DNA from: an uncultured Pelagibacteraceae bacterium | GTDB taxonomy: Bacteria > Pseudomonadota > Alphaproteobacteria > Pelagibacterales > Pelagibacteraceae | Length of the DNA stretch: 64,000 nucleotides | Direction: 5' to 3' | Assembly (NCBI GenBank): GCA_902556065.1 | Contig: CACDUV010000001.1 | Coordinates: forward strand, 94,534 to 158,533 | Shown here: one piece after another, positions 48,370 to 57,863 of the stretch | How the letters are laid out: every line of letters begins with the position of its first letter | Numbering within the stretch: position 1 is the stretch's first letter | Translations under genes and position numbers: made by a program | Notes under the pieces: model-generated | Told to the model about the DNA's origin: nothing | The model's input: only the letters and a program-made list of their open reading frames with translations | Databases searched by the model: none

Positions 48370-49395
48370 TTATTTGTTACGATAAACCGAGATTAAACAA
48401 ATAATTTCAAACATTATAGAAGCTGCAACCATTGCTGTAATTTGATTTGGACTATCTTTTGTTGGCATTAAACAAGCAACATCTCCTCCAATTACATTTT
48501 TTCCTTTTAAACACTGAATCAGCTTACGTGCTTCATCCATATTAAATCCTTTATACGCAGGCTCTATATTTGCTACTCCTGGAGCTACTGCTGGATCTAA
48601 ACAATCTAAATCGAAAGTAACATAAATTGGATTGTCACCTAGTCTATCTAAAATCATTTTCACACATTTTTCATGACCCCATTCTCTATATTCATCCATT
48701 GTAATTACTTGATAACCAATATCGTAACTTGCTTGTAACCAATCTAATGTTCTTGGATTTCCTCTTATACCTATCTGAGTACTTGTATGTGGATCAACAT
48801 TTCCTTGTTTAACTAAATAAGAAGCCCAATGTGCTGCTGATTTTTTTGCGCCTAGAAAATGATCTAATTTTTCAAAACAATCTGTATGGGCATCAAAATG
48901 TAGAAATGTTATTTTTTTTCCTTTAGTTAATTTTGAATTCTTTTTTGCTAAACTTTGAACAATTCCTCCAGTTACCGAATGATCTCCACCAATTGAAACA
49001 ACTGGTTTTTCAGCTTGTTCTATATGATCGTAAAAAGCCGAAATTCTTTCTATACATTTTTCATTATCATTAGCTTCTGGAAAAGGAACATCTCCCAAAT
49101 CGTGAATTTTATTTTCTTTCCAAGGATCAATTTTGTAATCAAAGTGAGATCGTCTCAACATTGCAGAAATATTTCTAACTGCTCTTGGACCTAAATGCTG
49201 ATCTCTTTCGGTAGTTCCATTCCCAGTACTATGAGGAACGCCTACTAACGCTATGTCACAATTTTTCGGGTCTGGATCATTTTTACATCTAAATAAAGTT
49301 GGTATACCCCACCAATAAAGGGTTTCCATCATTATTTTATCTTCTTCAGAAATCATGAATAGAATATTGCATAAATTTAATAAATTTAAAAACAC
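48370..49395 (-). CDS. Divergent ureohydrolase (agmatinase/arginase family)
   Basis: SIGGDHSV, HFDAHTDCFE, TFDLDCLDPAVAPGVANIEP; true start may be 49356 or further in. Confidence 0.85.
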   Translation of the reverse strand: MFLNLLNLCNILFMISEEDKIMMETLYWWGIPTLFRCKNDPDPKNCDIALVGVPHSTGNGTTERDQHLGPRAVRNISAMLRRSHFDYKIDPWKENKIHDLGDVPFPEANDNEKCIERISAFYDHIEQAEKPVVSIGGDHSVTGGIVQSLAKKNSKLTKGKKITFLHFDAHTDCFEKLDHFLGAKKSAAHWASYLVKQGNVDPHTSTQIGIRGNPRTLDWLQASYDIGYQVITMDEYREWGHEKCVKMILDRLGDNPIYVTFDLDCLDPAVAPGVANIEPAYKGFNMDEARKLIQCLKGKNVIGGDVACLMPTKDSPNQITAMVAASIMFEIICLISVYRNK

Positions 49396-49419
49396 ATTCT
49401 TTTTTGATATATACCGACA

Positions 49420-50370
49420 ATGAGCACTCCAAACAATAATCCTAAAGGAATAGTTTACATATTAATAGCCATGATGGTTTTTTCTGTACAGGATGGAATT
49501 ATGAAACATATTTACAATTTTGTTTCACTTTATGAAGTTTACTTAATTAGAACAGTGGTAAGTTTTGTGCTTATCTTAGCATTTTTAATAATTAGAAAAA
49601 AACCAATAGTATTTAAAAGCCAATATCCTTTTTTAACTTTTTTACGAGTAATACTTTTTTTCTTTGGTTTTAGTTCTTTTTATGTTTCTTTAACTGTATT
49701 ACCGCTTGGTACTGCAACAGCTTTATTTTTTGTTACTCCATTTTTAATTACAATATTTGCTCATTTTTTTTTAAAAGAAGAAATAGGAATAAGAAGATGG
49801 GCTGCTGTAGTAGTGGGATTTATTGGAGTTTATGTAACACTAAATCCTGATTTTAGTAATTTTAATTATTTAAGTTTGCTGCCTATTTTGTGTGCGTTTT
49901 GTTATTCCTTATCAATGATAATAATAAAAAAAACATCTGACAAAGATAGTGTGCACACGCAAACGTTTACATTTTATATTGGCGCAATGATACTTAGTAT
50001 AATTTTTTATTTTGTCATTGGTGATGGTCAATATAACAATTCAGATCATCCAGCTTCTCAATTTATATTTAGAGAATGGTTTGTTGATTTTAATGCTAAT
50101 ATTTTATTAATGGTTGCAACTGGAATTACAGCTACTCTTGCTTTTCTTTTTTTATTTACTGCTTACAGCATTGCTTCTCCAGCTGTTGTTTCGCCTTTTG
50201 AATATTCAATATTATTTTGGTCGCCGCTTGTAGGATGGTTATTTTTTGAAGAGATACCTTCATTAAATACAGCAATTGGTATTTTAATAATAGTATCCAG
50301 CGGTATTTATATTTTTATTCGTGAAAAAGCACAAAATCAATCTATAGCTACAGAAAAACCTCTTAGATAA
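49420..50370 (+). CDS. EamA/DMT transporter (tandem copy 1)
   Basis: 10-TM EamA pattern; similar to next ORF. Confidence 0.87.
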   Translation: MSTPNNNPKGIVYILIAMMVFSVQDGIMKHIYNFVSLYEVYLIRTVVSFVLILAFLIIRKKPIVFKSQYPFLTFLRVILFFFGFSSFYVSLTVLPLGTATALFFVTPFLITIFAHFFLKEEIGIRRWAAVVVGFIGVYVTLNPDFSNFNYLSLLPILCAFCYSLSMIIIKKTSDKDSVHTQTFTFYIGAMILSIIFYFVIGDGQYNNSDHPASQFIFREWFVDFNANILLMVATGITATLAFLFLFTAYSIASPAVVSPFEYSILFWSPLVGWLFFEEIPSLNTAIGILIIVSSGIYIFIREKAQNQSIATEKPLR

Positions 50371-51324
50371 ATGACAAAAGATAATAATTCTAAGGGTATT
50401 ATTTTAATAATCATTGCAATGACATTATTTGCGATGCAAGACTCTTTAATTAAATATATTTTTGAAAAAGCCTCTCTTTATGAGATTTTTTTTGGAAGAT
50501 ACTTTGTTGCTGCTGTTTTGCTTTTTAGTTACATAAAATTTAGAAAACAAAAAGTTTCATTAAAAACTTATTATCCTATTTTAACAATTTTTAGAGTGGT
50601 TCTTCACTTTTTAGCTTTTTCAGCTTTCTTTATTTCTCTTACTTACATGCCCTTAGCAACTGCAAATGCCTTATTTTTCTCTTGTCCTTTTTTTGTGTCT
50701 ATTTTTGCTAAATTTTTTTTGAAAGAATTTATTGGAATAAGAAGATGGTCAGCAATTGTATTTGGTTTCATAGGAGTTTTTATTGTACTTGATCCAAACT
50801 TTTCTGACTTTGAATACAAAAGTTTACTTCCAGTAGTATGTGCATTTTTTTATGCAGCATCCATGACAATAACAAAGTACACATCTGATAAAGACGATGT
50901 AAATACTCAATTATTTTATTTTTATTTAATAGCTCTAATTTTATGTGGTCTTATTTATTTGTTTATGGGAAATGGACAATTAAATAACCCAGACTTTGAT
51001 CCGACTACACAGTTTATTTTTAGAGAATGGTTTTCAAACATCGAATATACATGGAAATTTATCTTATTTTTTGGGTTCGTCGCCTCGATTGCCTTTCTCT
51101 GTATATTTTCTGCCTACATTGTAGCTTCACCTTCTGTAGTTTCTCTTTTTGAATATTCATTAATTATAATGTCAATGATACCTGGATATTTTTTATTTAA
51201 TGAAATTCCATCAAGTAGAACATTTTTTGGAGTTGCGTGTATTATAGCAGCTGGCATTTATATTTACTTTAGAGAAAAAGCTAGAGATCAATATATTGCA
51301 ACAGAAACGCCGGTAAGAAGATGA
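50371..51324 (+). CDS. EamA/DMT transporter (tandem copy 2)
   Basis: Colinear similarity with preceding ORF; starts directly after its stop (TAA|ATG). Confidence 0.87.
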   Translation: MTKDNNSKGIILIIIAMTLFAMQDSLIKYIFEKASLYEIFFGRYFVAAVLLFSYIKFRKQKVSLKTYYPILTIFRVVLHFLAFSAFFISLTYMPLATANALFFSCPFFVSIFAKFFLKEFIGIRRWSAIVFGFIGVFIVLDPNFSDFEYKSLLPVVCAFFYAASMTITKYTSDKDDVNTQLFYFYLIALILCGLIYLFMGNGQLNNPDFDPTTQFIFREWFSNIEYTWKFILFFGFVASIAFLCIFSAYIVASPSVVSLFEYSLIIMSMIPGYFLFNEIPSSRTFFGVACIIAAGIYIYFREKARDQYIATETPVRR

Positions 51325-52289
51325 CCAAAAACTATATACCGACAATCAATATATCATCACTAATTAAAAATAATTTTGAAACTCAAAGTGCTTTTAAAAC
51401 AATTAAAGAAATTGAAAAAGCTTGTGTAAATATAGGTTTTTTCCAAGTGACAGGACATGGACTTAACTTAAAAGAAATTAAAAATATATGTGATGTGGGA
51501 AATAAGTTTTTCAATTTACCAGAAATGAAAAAAAGAAAACTATCGCCAAAAAAGTGGAACAAAAAAAATAAAAATCTTTACAGAGGTTATTTTCCAAATG
51601 ATGTGAATGGCAAAGAAGGTTTAGATATAGGAGATTTAAAAATCACTAAGAAATATTCTTCAAAAATTAAAAACCAATATATTGAATTTTTGGATTTAAA
51701 TACATGTTTTAACAAAACTTCTATAAGAGCCTTGAATAAATATTTTGAAAATATTTATAATTTAAGTGAAACTTTGTTTAAAAGTGTGATTAAATTAAAC
51801 AAACTTAATCCAAATCTTTCAAGCAAGGCTTTTTCAAGGTTAAAAACACTTAGCACCTTAAGATTTAATTTTTATCCAAATCAAACAACTCCAGTAGAAA
51901 TTTCTAAACAAGATGGTGTGGCGCTTGGATGTGAAACACATGTTGATAGTGGAATATTTACAGTTCTCTACCAAGATAAAAAAGGTGGTCTTCAAGTACA
52001 GAATAGAAAAACGAAAAAATGGTATGATGTACCATTAAATAAAAAAGCTTTAGTAGTAAATACTGGTAGAGCTTTAGAATTTTTAAGTAGAGGAAAATTT
52101 AAAGCCACAAATCACAGGGTACTATGGAATAAAAGTAAGAGACTTTCTATTCCATTCTTCTTTGAACCCTCTTATGACTTTAAAATGAACAGATCTTTCC
52201 TTAATTCAAAAAAATATTCTAACAGAGGTCAGATTTACGAAAAATTTCTAAATCAATCATTAAAAAAATTTATTGAATATCAACGTTAA
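51321..52289 (+). CDS. Isopenicillin N synthase-like Fe(II)/2OG oxygenase
   Basis: FFQVTGHGL, CETHVDSGIFTVLYQD, ATNHRV, RLSIPFFFEP. Confidence 0.88.
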   Translation: MTKNYIPTINISSLIKNNFETQSAFKTIKEIEKACVNIGFFQVTGHGLNLKEIKNICDVGNKFFNLPEMKKRKLSPKKWNKKNKNLYRGYFPNDVNGKEGLDIGDLKITKKYSSKIKNQYIEFLDLNTCFNKTSIRALNKYFENIYNLSETLFKSVIKLNKLNPNLSSKAFSRLKTLSTLRFNFYPNQTTPVEISKQDGVALGCETHVDSGIFTVLYQDKKGGLQVQNRKTKKWYDVPLNKKALVVNTGRALEFLSRGKFKATNHRVLWNKSKRLSIPFFFEPSYDFKMNRSFLNSKKYSNRGQIYEKFLNQSLKKFIEYQR

Positions 52290-52342
52290 AATACTTTAAG
52301 TCGTTGAAAATTTATAATTAACTTTTATAAAGAATTTATAAT

Positions 52343-53497
52343 TTGATGTCTAAAGTATTTGATTTATTTATAATTGGTGGTGGTATTAACGGCGCTGGTA
52401 TTGCAAGAGATGCTTCTGGAAGAGGTTTGTCGGTGTGTTTGGCAGATAAAGGAGAAATTGGAGGTGCAACTTCTTCTTGGTCTACAAAATTAATTCATGG
52501 TGGACTTCGTTATTTAGAAAATTATGAATTTAAGTTAGTAAGAGAGTCACTTAAAGAAAGAGAAATTGTTTACAAAATTGCAAAACATATCTCAAGACCA
52601 ATCCCATTTATCATTCCACATACCGATAAAATTAGACCAGCCTGGTTGATTAAATTTGGTTTGTTTTTGTATGACAATTTAGGAGGAAAAACCAATATTC
52701 CAAAATCAAAAACATTTGATCTTAATAAAAAATTTCCAAATATTCTAAAAGAAAAATACAAAACTGGTTTTCAATATTTTGATATTCAAATTGATGATAA
52801 AAAATTGACAAAACTAAATGCTCGAGATGCAAAAAGAAACAAAGCTAAAATTTTAGAATACAACAAAGTTAAAAAGGCAGAAATTATTAACAATGAGTGG
52901 GTCATAAGTCTTCAAAATGGAAAAAAAATAAAATCAAAAGTTTTAATCAATGCATCTGGCCCATGGATAAATGAGACTTTAAATAAAAATATAAAAATAA
53001 AATCTAAAAATAAAATTAGATTAGTTAAAGGAAGTCACATCATTACTAAGAAACTATATAAAGAAGATGTTGCATTTACTTTTCAAAATACAGATAAAAG
53101 AATAATATTTGTAATTCCTTACAAAAAATATTTTTCATTAATTGGAACAACTGAAGTGGAAGTCAAATCCCCAGAAAATAATGGAATATCAAATCAAGAA
53201 ATTCAATATTTAATTAAATCAGTAAATAATTATTTAAAAAAACAAATTAGCAAAAAAGATATAATGGATACTTATTCAGGAATAAGGCCTCTAATAGAGG
53301 ATTTTAAAGAGGCCTCAAAAGTTACTAGGGATTATGTTTTTGATTTACACATTGTGAAAAAATTACCTCTTTTAAATATTTATGGAGGAAAACTTACTAC
53401 ATATAGAAAGTTATCTGAAAAAGTCCTCATAGACCTTAAAAAGTTTTTACCCAAAACCAAAAAAGGCCCATGGACAGATAAAAAGAGACTTTTTTAG
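52343..53497 (+). CDS. glpD: Glycerol-3-phosphate dehydrogenase-like FAD protein lacking C-terminal domain
   Basis: FIIGGGINGAGIARDASGRGLSVCLADKGEIGGATSSWSTKLIHGGLRYLE; GGKLTTYRKLSEKVL near the C-terminus. Confidence 0.85.
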   Translation: MMSKVFDLFIIGGGINGAGIARDASGRGLSVCLADKGEIGGATSSWSTKLIHGGLRYLENYEFKLVRESLKEREIVYKIAKHISRPIPFIIPHTDKIRPAWLIKFGLFLYDNLGGKTNIPKSKTFDLNKKFPNILKEKYKTGFQYFDIQIDDKKLTKLNARDAKRNKAKILEYNKVKKAEIINNEWVISLQNGKKIKSKVLINASGPWINETLNKNIKIKSKNKIRLVKGSHIITKKLYKEDVAFTFQNTDKRIIFVIPYKKYFSLIGTTEVEVKSPENNGISNQEIQYLIKSVNNYLKKQISKKDIMDTYSGIRPLIEDFKEASKVTRDYVFDLHIVKKLPLLNIYGGKLTTYRKLSEKVLIDLKKFLPKTKKGPWTDKKRLF

Positions 53498-53499
53498 AT

Positions 53500-53620
53500 T
53501 TCCACACCTATAAAAAAGTGATATCGTTATTCAATAAAGCGATACATAACTCGTCGTTAAAATCAAAGATTTACGAAAGTGGGATCGGTCGTCTTTAAAT
53601 TAACTTTTAAAGGAGGCTTT
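53500..53620 (+). promoter_or_regulatory. Possible structured 5' leader of the LLM operon
   Basis: Several complementary arms including two alternative pairings around the SD sequence. Confidence 0.35.
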
Positions 53621-54790
53621 ATGAAATTTGGTTATTTTTGCAATACCACTAACTGGACACACAAACCATATCATCAATTATTAGACGAAACCAAAGAAAT
53701 CACAGAATATTGTGATCAAAATAATTGGAACTCTATTTGGTTTACTGAACATCACTTTAATCACGAAGGAATGGAGTCATGCACAAACCCAATAATGATG
53801 GGAGTAGATGCAGCTGCAAGAACGAAAAATATAAGAATAGGACAAGCTGCAAATGTAATTACATTTCATAATCCTATAAGACTAGCAGAAGATATTGCTA
53901 CACTAGATCAGCTTTCAAAAGGAAGAGTTGAGGTGGGTGTTGCAAGAGGAATTTATGGAAGAGAAGCAATTAATCTAAACAAAGAGGCTGATCTTAAAGA
54001 TCAGGCAAAAAATTTCAGATTGTTTGCTGAAACATTAGAAGTGCTAAAAAAAGCATGGAGTGAAAAGTTTTTTAGTCATCAAGGTGAGTTTTATACTTAT
54101 CCTTCTCCAAATTATGTTTGGCAGCATGATATGAGTCCGCCAAGTGAAGAATTTATGAATATTGATGATAACACTATGAAAAAGATTAGTGTTCTTCCAC
54201 AACCTTTTCAAAAACCTTATCCTCCAATTCATCAAGTAGTAGATGGAATTAGATCAATCGAGTGGGCAGCTGAGAACAATATAAATATCATAATGTGGAT
54301 ACCAACAGTAAAAGCTTTAAAAGCAAAATTTGAAGCTTATAAAAATAAAAGATCTGAGGTGACCAAAAAAAATATTCCTTTGGGTGAGGGTGTATCTCTT
54401 GTTAGAGATATGTTTGTAGCTGACACAATGGAAGAGGCTAAAGAAAAAGCTGGTGAACATATGGTAAATTATATGCGTTGGGTTTGTCATTGGCGTGGTC
54501 TAGGAAACCATATGGATCCAGGTGAAGAACTACCAGAAACCAAAGGAAAGCTTGATTTATTAGATTATGAATTTTTGCATAAAAGAAATATGTTATTTGG
54601 AACACCAGAGTATGTAATTGATAAAATTCATGAATTAAAATCTGAGTTAAATCTTCAAAACTTGCAAGTTTGGTCAAACTTTCCCGGTGTAAAACATAAA
54701 GATTGTATGAAAAGCATTAAACTTTTTACAGAAAAAGTTATGCCTCATTTCCAAGATGATTTAGGAACTGAAGTTAAAAAAGTTTCGTGA
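53621..54790 (+). CDS. LLM-class flavin-dependent oxidoreductase (luciferase-like)
   Basis: SIWFTEHHFNHEG, NIRIGQAANVITFHNPIRLAEDIATLDQLSKGRVEVGVARG; ATG preceded by AAAGGAGG (listed GTG 53579 less likely). Confidence 0.9.
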   Translation: MKFGYFCNTTNWTHKPYHQLLDETKEITEYCDQNNWNSIWFTEHHFNHEGMESCTNPIMMGVDAAARTKNIRIGQAANVITFHNPIRLAEDIATLDQLSKGRVEVGVARGIYGREAINLNKEADLKDQAKNFRLFAETLEVLKKAWSEKFFSHQGEFYTYPSPNYVWQHDMSPPSEEFMNIDDNTMKKISVLPQPFQKPYPPIHQVVDGIRSIEWAAENNINIIMWIPTVKALKAKFEAYKNKRSEVTKKNIPLGEGVSLVRDMFVADTMEEAKEKAGEHMVNYMRWVCHWRGLGNHMDPGEELPETKGKLDLLDYEFLHKRNMLFGTPEYVIDKIHELKSELNLQNLQVWSNFPGVKHKDCMKSIKLFTEKVMPHFQDDLGTEVKKVS

Positions 54791-56490
54791 TCAAATCCAA
54801 AAAAAATATAAGCGGTGGTCAAGCTGCCGTTAGAGCTCTTAAGAGAGAAAAAACTAAACATGTTTTTGGTTTAATTGGTTCTGCAACAATGGAAATGTTT
54901 GATGCTCTGTATCATGAAAAAAGTATAAAATTTATTGGAGTTAGAGATGAGCGAACTGGAACACATATGGCAGATGGTTATGCTAGAGCATCTAATAAAC
55001 ATGGTGTAATTATTGCAGGCCAGAATGGACCAGGTGCCACAAATTTAGTAACAGGTGTAGCACAAGCAAAAGCTGCCTTCTCTCCTGTTGTTGCAATTGC
55101 AGGTTCTTACTCAACAAAAGATAAAATGGAAGATGCTTTTCAAGGGTTAGATCAACAATCCTTATTTGCTCCAATTACAAAAAAGACTTGGACTGTGAAA
55201 AATTCGAAAATTGTTCCTAAAATAATTGGAGATGCATTTAATTTATCAATGAAACCTAGAAGAGGACCAGTTTGCATTAATCTTCCAAGAAATATATTAG
55301 CTGAGAAAAACACTTATAATATCAATATTAATAAACCTTCGTTTTCAAATGAAAGTAATCTTAAAGGGAACAAGGAAAAAATTAAAATAGCAGCAAGCCT
55401 ATTATTAAAATCAAAACAACCAACAATAATAGTTGGGGCTGGAATTAAGTATAACTCAAAATATAAAGAAGTAATTAAATTGGCAGAATTGCTAAATATT
55501 CCAACTGTTACAGCTGCAGGTCATGGTGATGCTATACCATTTAATCATAAATTAAATGCTGGACAGATGGGTCCAAGAGGAAACCCTGTTGCATCAAGAC
55601 TAGTGAAAGAAGCGGATGTTATTTTAGCTATCGGAACTCGATTAGGATTTAATTCAACTTTTTATTCCTATGAAAATATAAATAAAAAAGCAAAAATAAT
55701 TCAAATTGAATTAGAAAAAAAAATGGTTGGAAAGTATTTTCCAGTATCAATAGGAATTCATGCAGATGCTACAATTGCTACTATTCAATTATTTAAAGAA
55801 ATAAAAAAACAAAAGATTAAATCAAATGTAAAAAGATGGACTGATTTATATTTAAAGGAAAGAAAAGAATTTTTATATAATAGAGATAATAAAAATTTAG
55901 GAAAAAACTTTCCCATTCAGCCAAAAGGGTTGTTTAAGCAACTAAGAAGGGTTTTACCTAAAAACTCAGCGATCACTTTGGATGCTGGAACGTTGTGTTT
56001 ACAAGCTACAGATGCTTTAGAATACTATGATCCTCCTTCTCTATTTACACCTTTGGATTTTGGCCTAGTTGGTTTCTCATTTGCTTGTGGACTTGGAGTA
56101 AAAGTTGCAAAACCAAAAAAAACAGTTGTAAGTTTGATGGGTGATGGTGGTTTTGGAATGACAATTTCTGAATTAAGTACAGCTGTTGAATATGGAATAA
56201 ATACTACAACAATAGTAATGAATAATAAAAGTTGGGGGGCAGAGAAAGCTTATCAAAAAGATTTTTTTGGTAAAAGATATTTGGGTGCTGATATAACTAG
56301 TCCATCTTTTGATAAAGTTGCTGAATTATATGGAGCAAAAGGATTTAAAGTTGAAAAAGTTTCTGAGATAAATGAAGCAGTTAGAGCTGCAATCAAAAGT
56401 AAAAAACCTGCTGTGATAGATGTTGATGTAGATCCGAAAGCATTATACAGTTTTAGAAGAGATAGTTTTCAACATAGAATTAAAAAATGA
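54787..56490 (+). CDS. ThDP-dependent enzyme, acetolactate-synthase-like superfamily with Xsc-like motifs
   Basis: GLIGSATMEMFD, GQNGPGATNLVTG, VSLMGDGGFGMTISELSTAVEYGI, NNKSWGAEKAYQKDFFGKRYLG; GTG start. Confidence 0.87.
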   Translation: MIKSKKNISGGQAAVRALKREKTKHVFGLIGSATMEMFDALYHEKSIKFIGVRDERTGTHMADGYARASNKHGVIIAGQNGPGATNLVTGVAQAKAAFSPVVAIAGSYSTKDKMEDAFQGLDQQSLFAPITKKTWTVKNSKIVPKIIGDAFNLSMKPRRGPVCINLPRNILAEKNTYNININKPSFSNESNLKGNKEKIKIAASLLLKSKQPTIIVGAGIKYNSKYKEVIKLAELLNIPTVTAAGHGDAIPFNHKLNAGQMGPRGNPVASRLVKEADVILAIGTRLGFNSTFYSYENINKKAKIIQIELEKKMVGKYFPVSIGIHADATIATIQLFKEIKKQKIKSNVKRWTDLYLKERKEFLYNRDNKNLGKNFPIQPKGLFKQLRRVLPKNSAITLDAGTLCLQATDALEYYDPPSLFTPLDFGLVGFSFACGLGVKVAKPKKTVVSLMGDGGFGMTISELSTAVEYGINTTTIVMNNKSWGAEKAYQKDFFGKRYLGADITSPSFDKVAELYGAKGFKVEKVSEINEAVRAAIKSKKPAVIDVDVDPKALYSFRRDSFQHRIKK

Positions 56491-57074
56491 AATTAGAACT
56501 AAGAAAATTTACTAAATTTGTAGATAAAACTTTTATTGAGGGAGGCAAAGAAGCAAAAGAACCTGTATTATTGGTATCTGTTGCTGCAGTTTTTAAAAAT
56601 CCATGGCATGGTCAAGGATTTGTTGAGGACTTAAGACCAACTATTTTAGATCTGGCTCCTAAGTTAGGTGATTTACTTGTTCCAGAATTAATAAAAGAAA
56701 TAGGATCTCCAGAAAAAATACTAGCATATGGTAAAGCAGGAGTAGTTGGATTAGATGGAGAAATAGAGCATGCATCAGCTTTTATTCACACTTTGAGATT
56801 TGGAAATAAATTTAGAGACGCTGTGGGAGGCACATCTTATTTAAGTTTTACAAATACAAGGGGACCAGCTGGATCAAAAATTTCTATTCCCATGATGCAT
56901 AAAACTGACTCTGGGTTAAGACCTTATTATCTAACACATGAATTTACTATACATGATGCACCATTTAATGATGAGGTGGTGATTGCGATAGGTGGAGCAT
57001 CTAGTGGAAGAGCACATGCTAGAACAGGTGATCGATATCAAGATATGAAAGAAATGGGAATTGAACCCAAATAA
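56487..57074 (+). CDS. DUF1185 / amino acid synthesis family protein
   Basis: AAVFKNPWHGQGFVEDL, AYGKAGVVGLDGEIEHASAFIHT, GRAHARTGDRYQDM. Confidence 0.8.
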   Translation: MKLELRKFTKFVDKTFIEGGKEAKEPVLLVSVAAVFKNPWHGQGFVEDLRPTILDLAPKLGDLLVPELIKEIGSPEKILAYGKAGVVGLDGEIEHASAFIHTLRFGNKFRDAVGGTSYLSFTNTRGPAGSKISIPMMHKTDSGLRPYYLTHEFTIHDAPFNDEVVIAIGGASSGRAHARTGDRYQDMKEMGIEPK

Positions 57075-57080
57075 ATCTTG

Positions 57081-57863
57081 ATGACTACTGGAACTACTGA
57101 TTCTGGAACTTTTTACTCATACAAAAAAAAAGACCAAGAAATTCCAATTGTATTTGTTCATGGTGTTGGTTTAACCCATGAGATTTGGAAACCTCAATTA
57201 GATTTCTTTAATAATTATAGTACTCTTGCATACGATATTCTTGGTCATGGAAAATCATCTTTAGATAAAGAAATAATTTCATTTGATGATTTTTCGGATC
57301 AACTAATTGATTTAATTAATCACCTTAATATAAAAAAAATTCATTTGGTTGGTTTTTCAATAGGTTCTTTGATTGCGAGGAACTTTGCTATCAATCACAG
57401 TTCACATTTACAATCACTAACTCTGTTATGCTCAATATATAAAAGAACTGAAGAGCAACAAAAAATTGTAAATCAAAGATTTGAACAAGCAAAAAAAGAT
57501 CTTAAATTATCAAGACAAGCTCTTAAAAGATGGTTTAGTGACGAATATATTGAAAAGCATCCAAATATTTATGATAAAATTAGCTCAATTTTAGCAGCTA
57601 ACAATATGGAGCATTTTCTGAAAGTTTATGAGCTATTTGTAAAACATCAAAATGATGAAGATTTTAATAAAATTCAAAATCACACTTTAGTTATGACTGG
57701 AGAGCATGACATTGGCTCCACAGTTAAAATGTCTCAAGAATTAAATGCTCTAATACCAAAAAGCCAATTAAAGATCATCAAAGATGGAAAACATCTTTGT
57801 GGTATTGAGTGTGCGGATGATGTAAATTCAAGTCTCAATAGTTTTATCAAAGACAATGAGTAA
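57081..57863 (+). CDS. Alpha/beta hydrolase
   Basis: PIVFVHGVGLTHEIWKPQ, HLVGFSIGSLIARNFA, GKHLCGIE; ATG at 57081 (listed TTG at 57078). Confidence 0.87.
   Translation: MTTGTTDSGTFYSYKKKDQEIPIVFVHGVGLTHEIWKPQLDFFNNYSTLAYDILGHGKSSLDKEIISFDDFSDQLIDLINHLNIKKIHLVGFSIGSLIARNFAINHSSHLQSLTLLCSIYKRTEEQQKIVNQRFEQAKKDLKLSRQALKRWFSDEYIEKHPNIYDKISSILAANNMEHFLKVYELFVKHQNDEDFNKIQNHTLVMTGEHDIGSTVKMSQELNALIPKSQLKIIKDGKHLCGIECADDVNSSLNSFIKDNE

Noticed and set aside
53579-53620. GTG start of LLM ORF at 53579
   Set aside because: ATG at 53621 has an ideal AAAGGAGG SD and begins with the conserved LLM N-terminus
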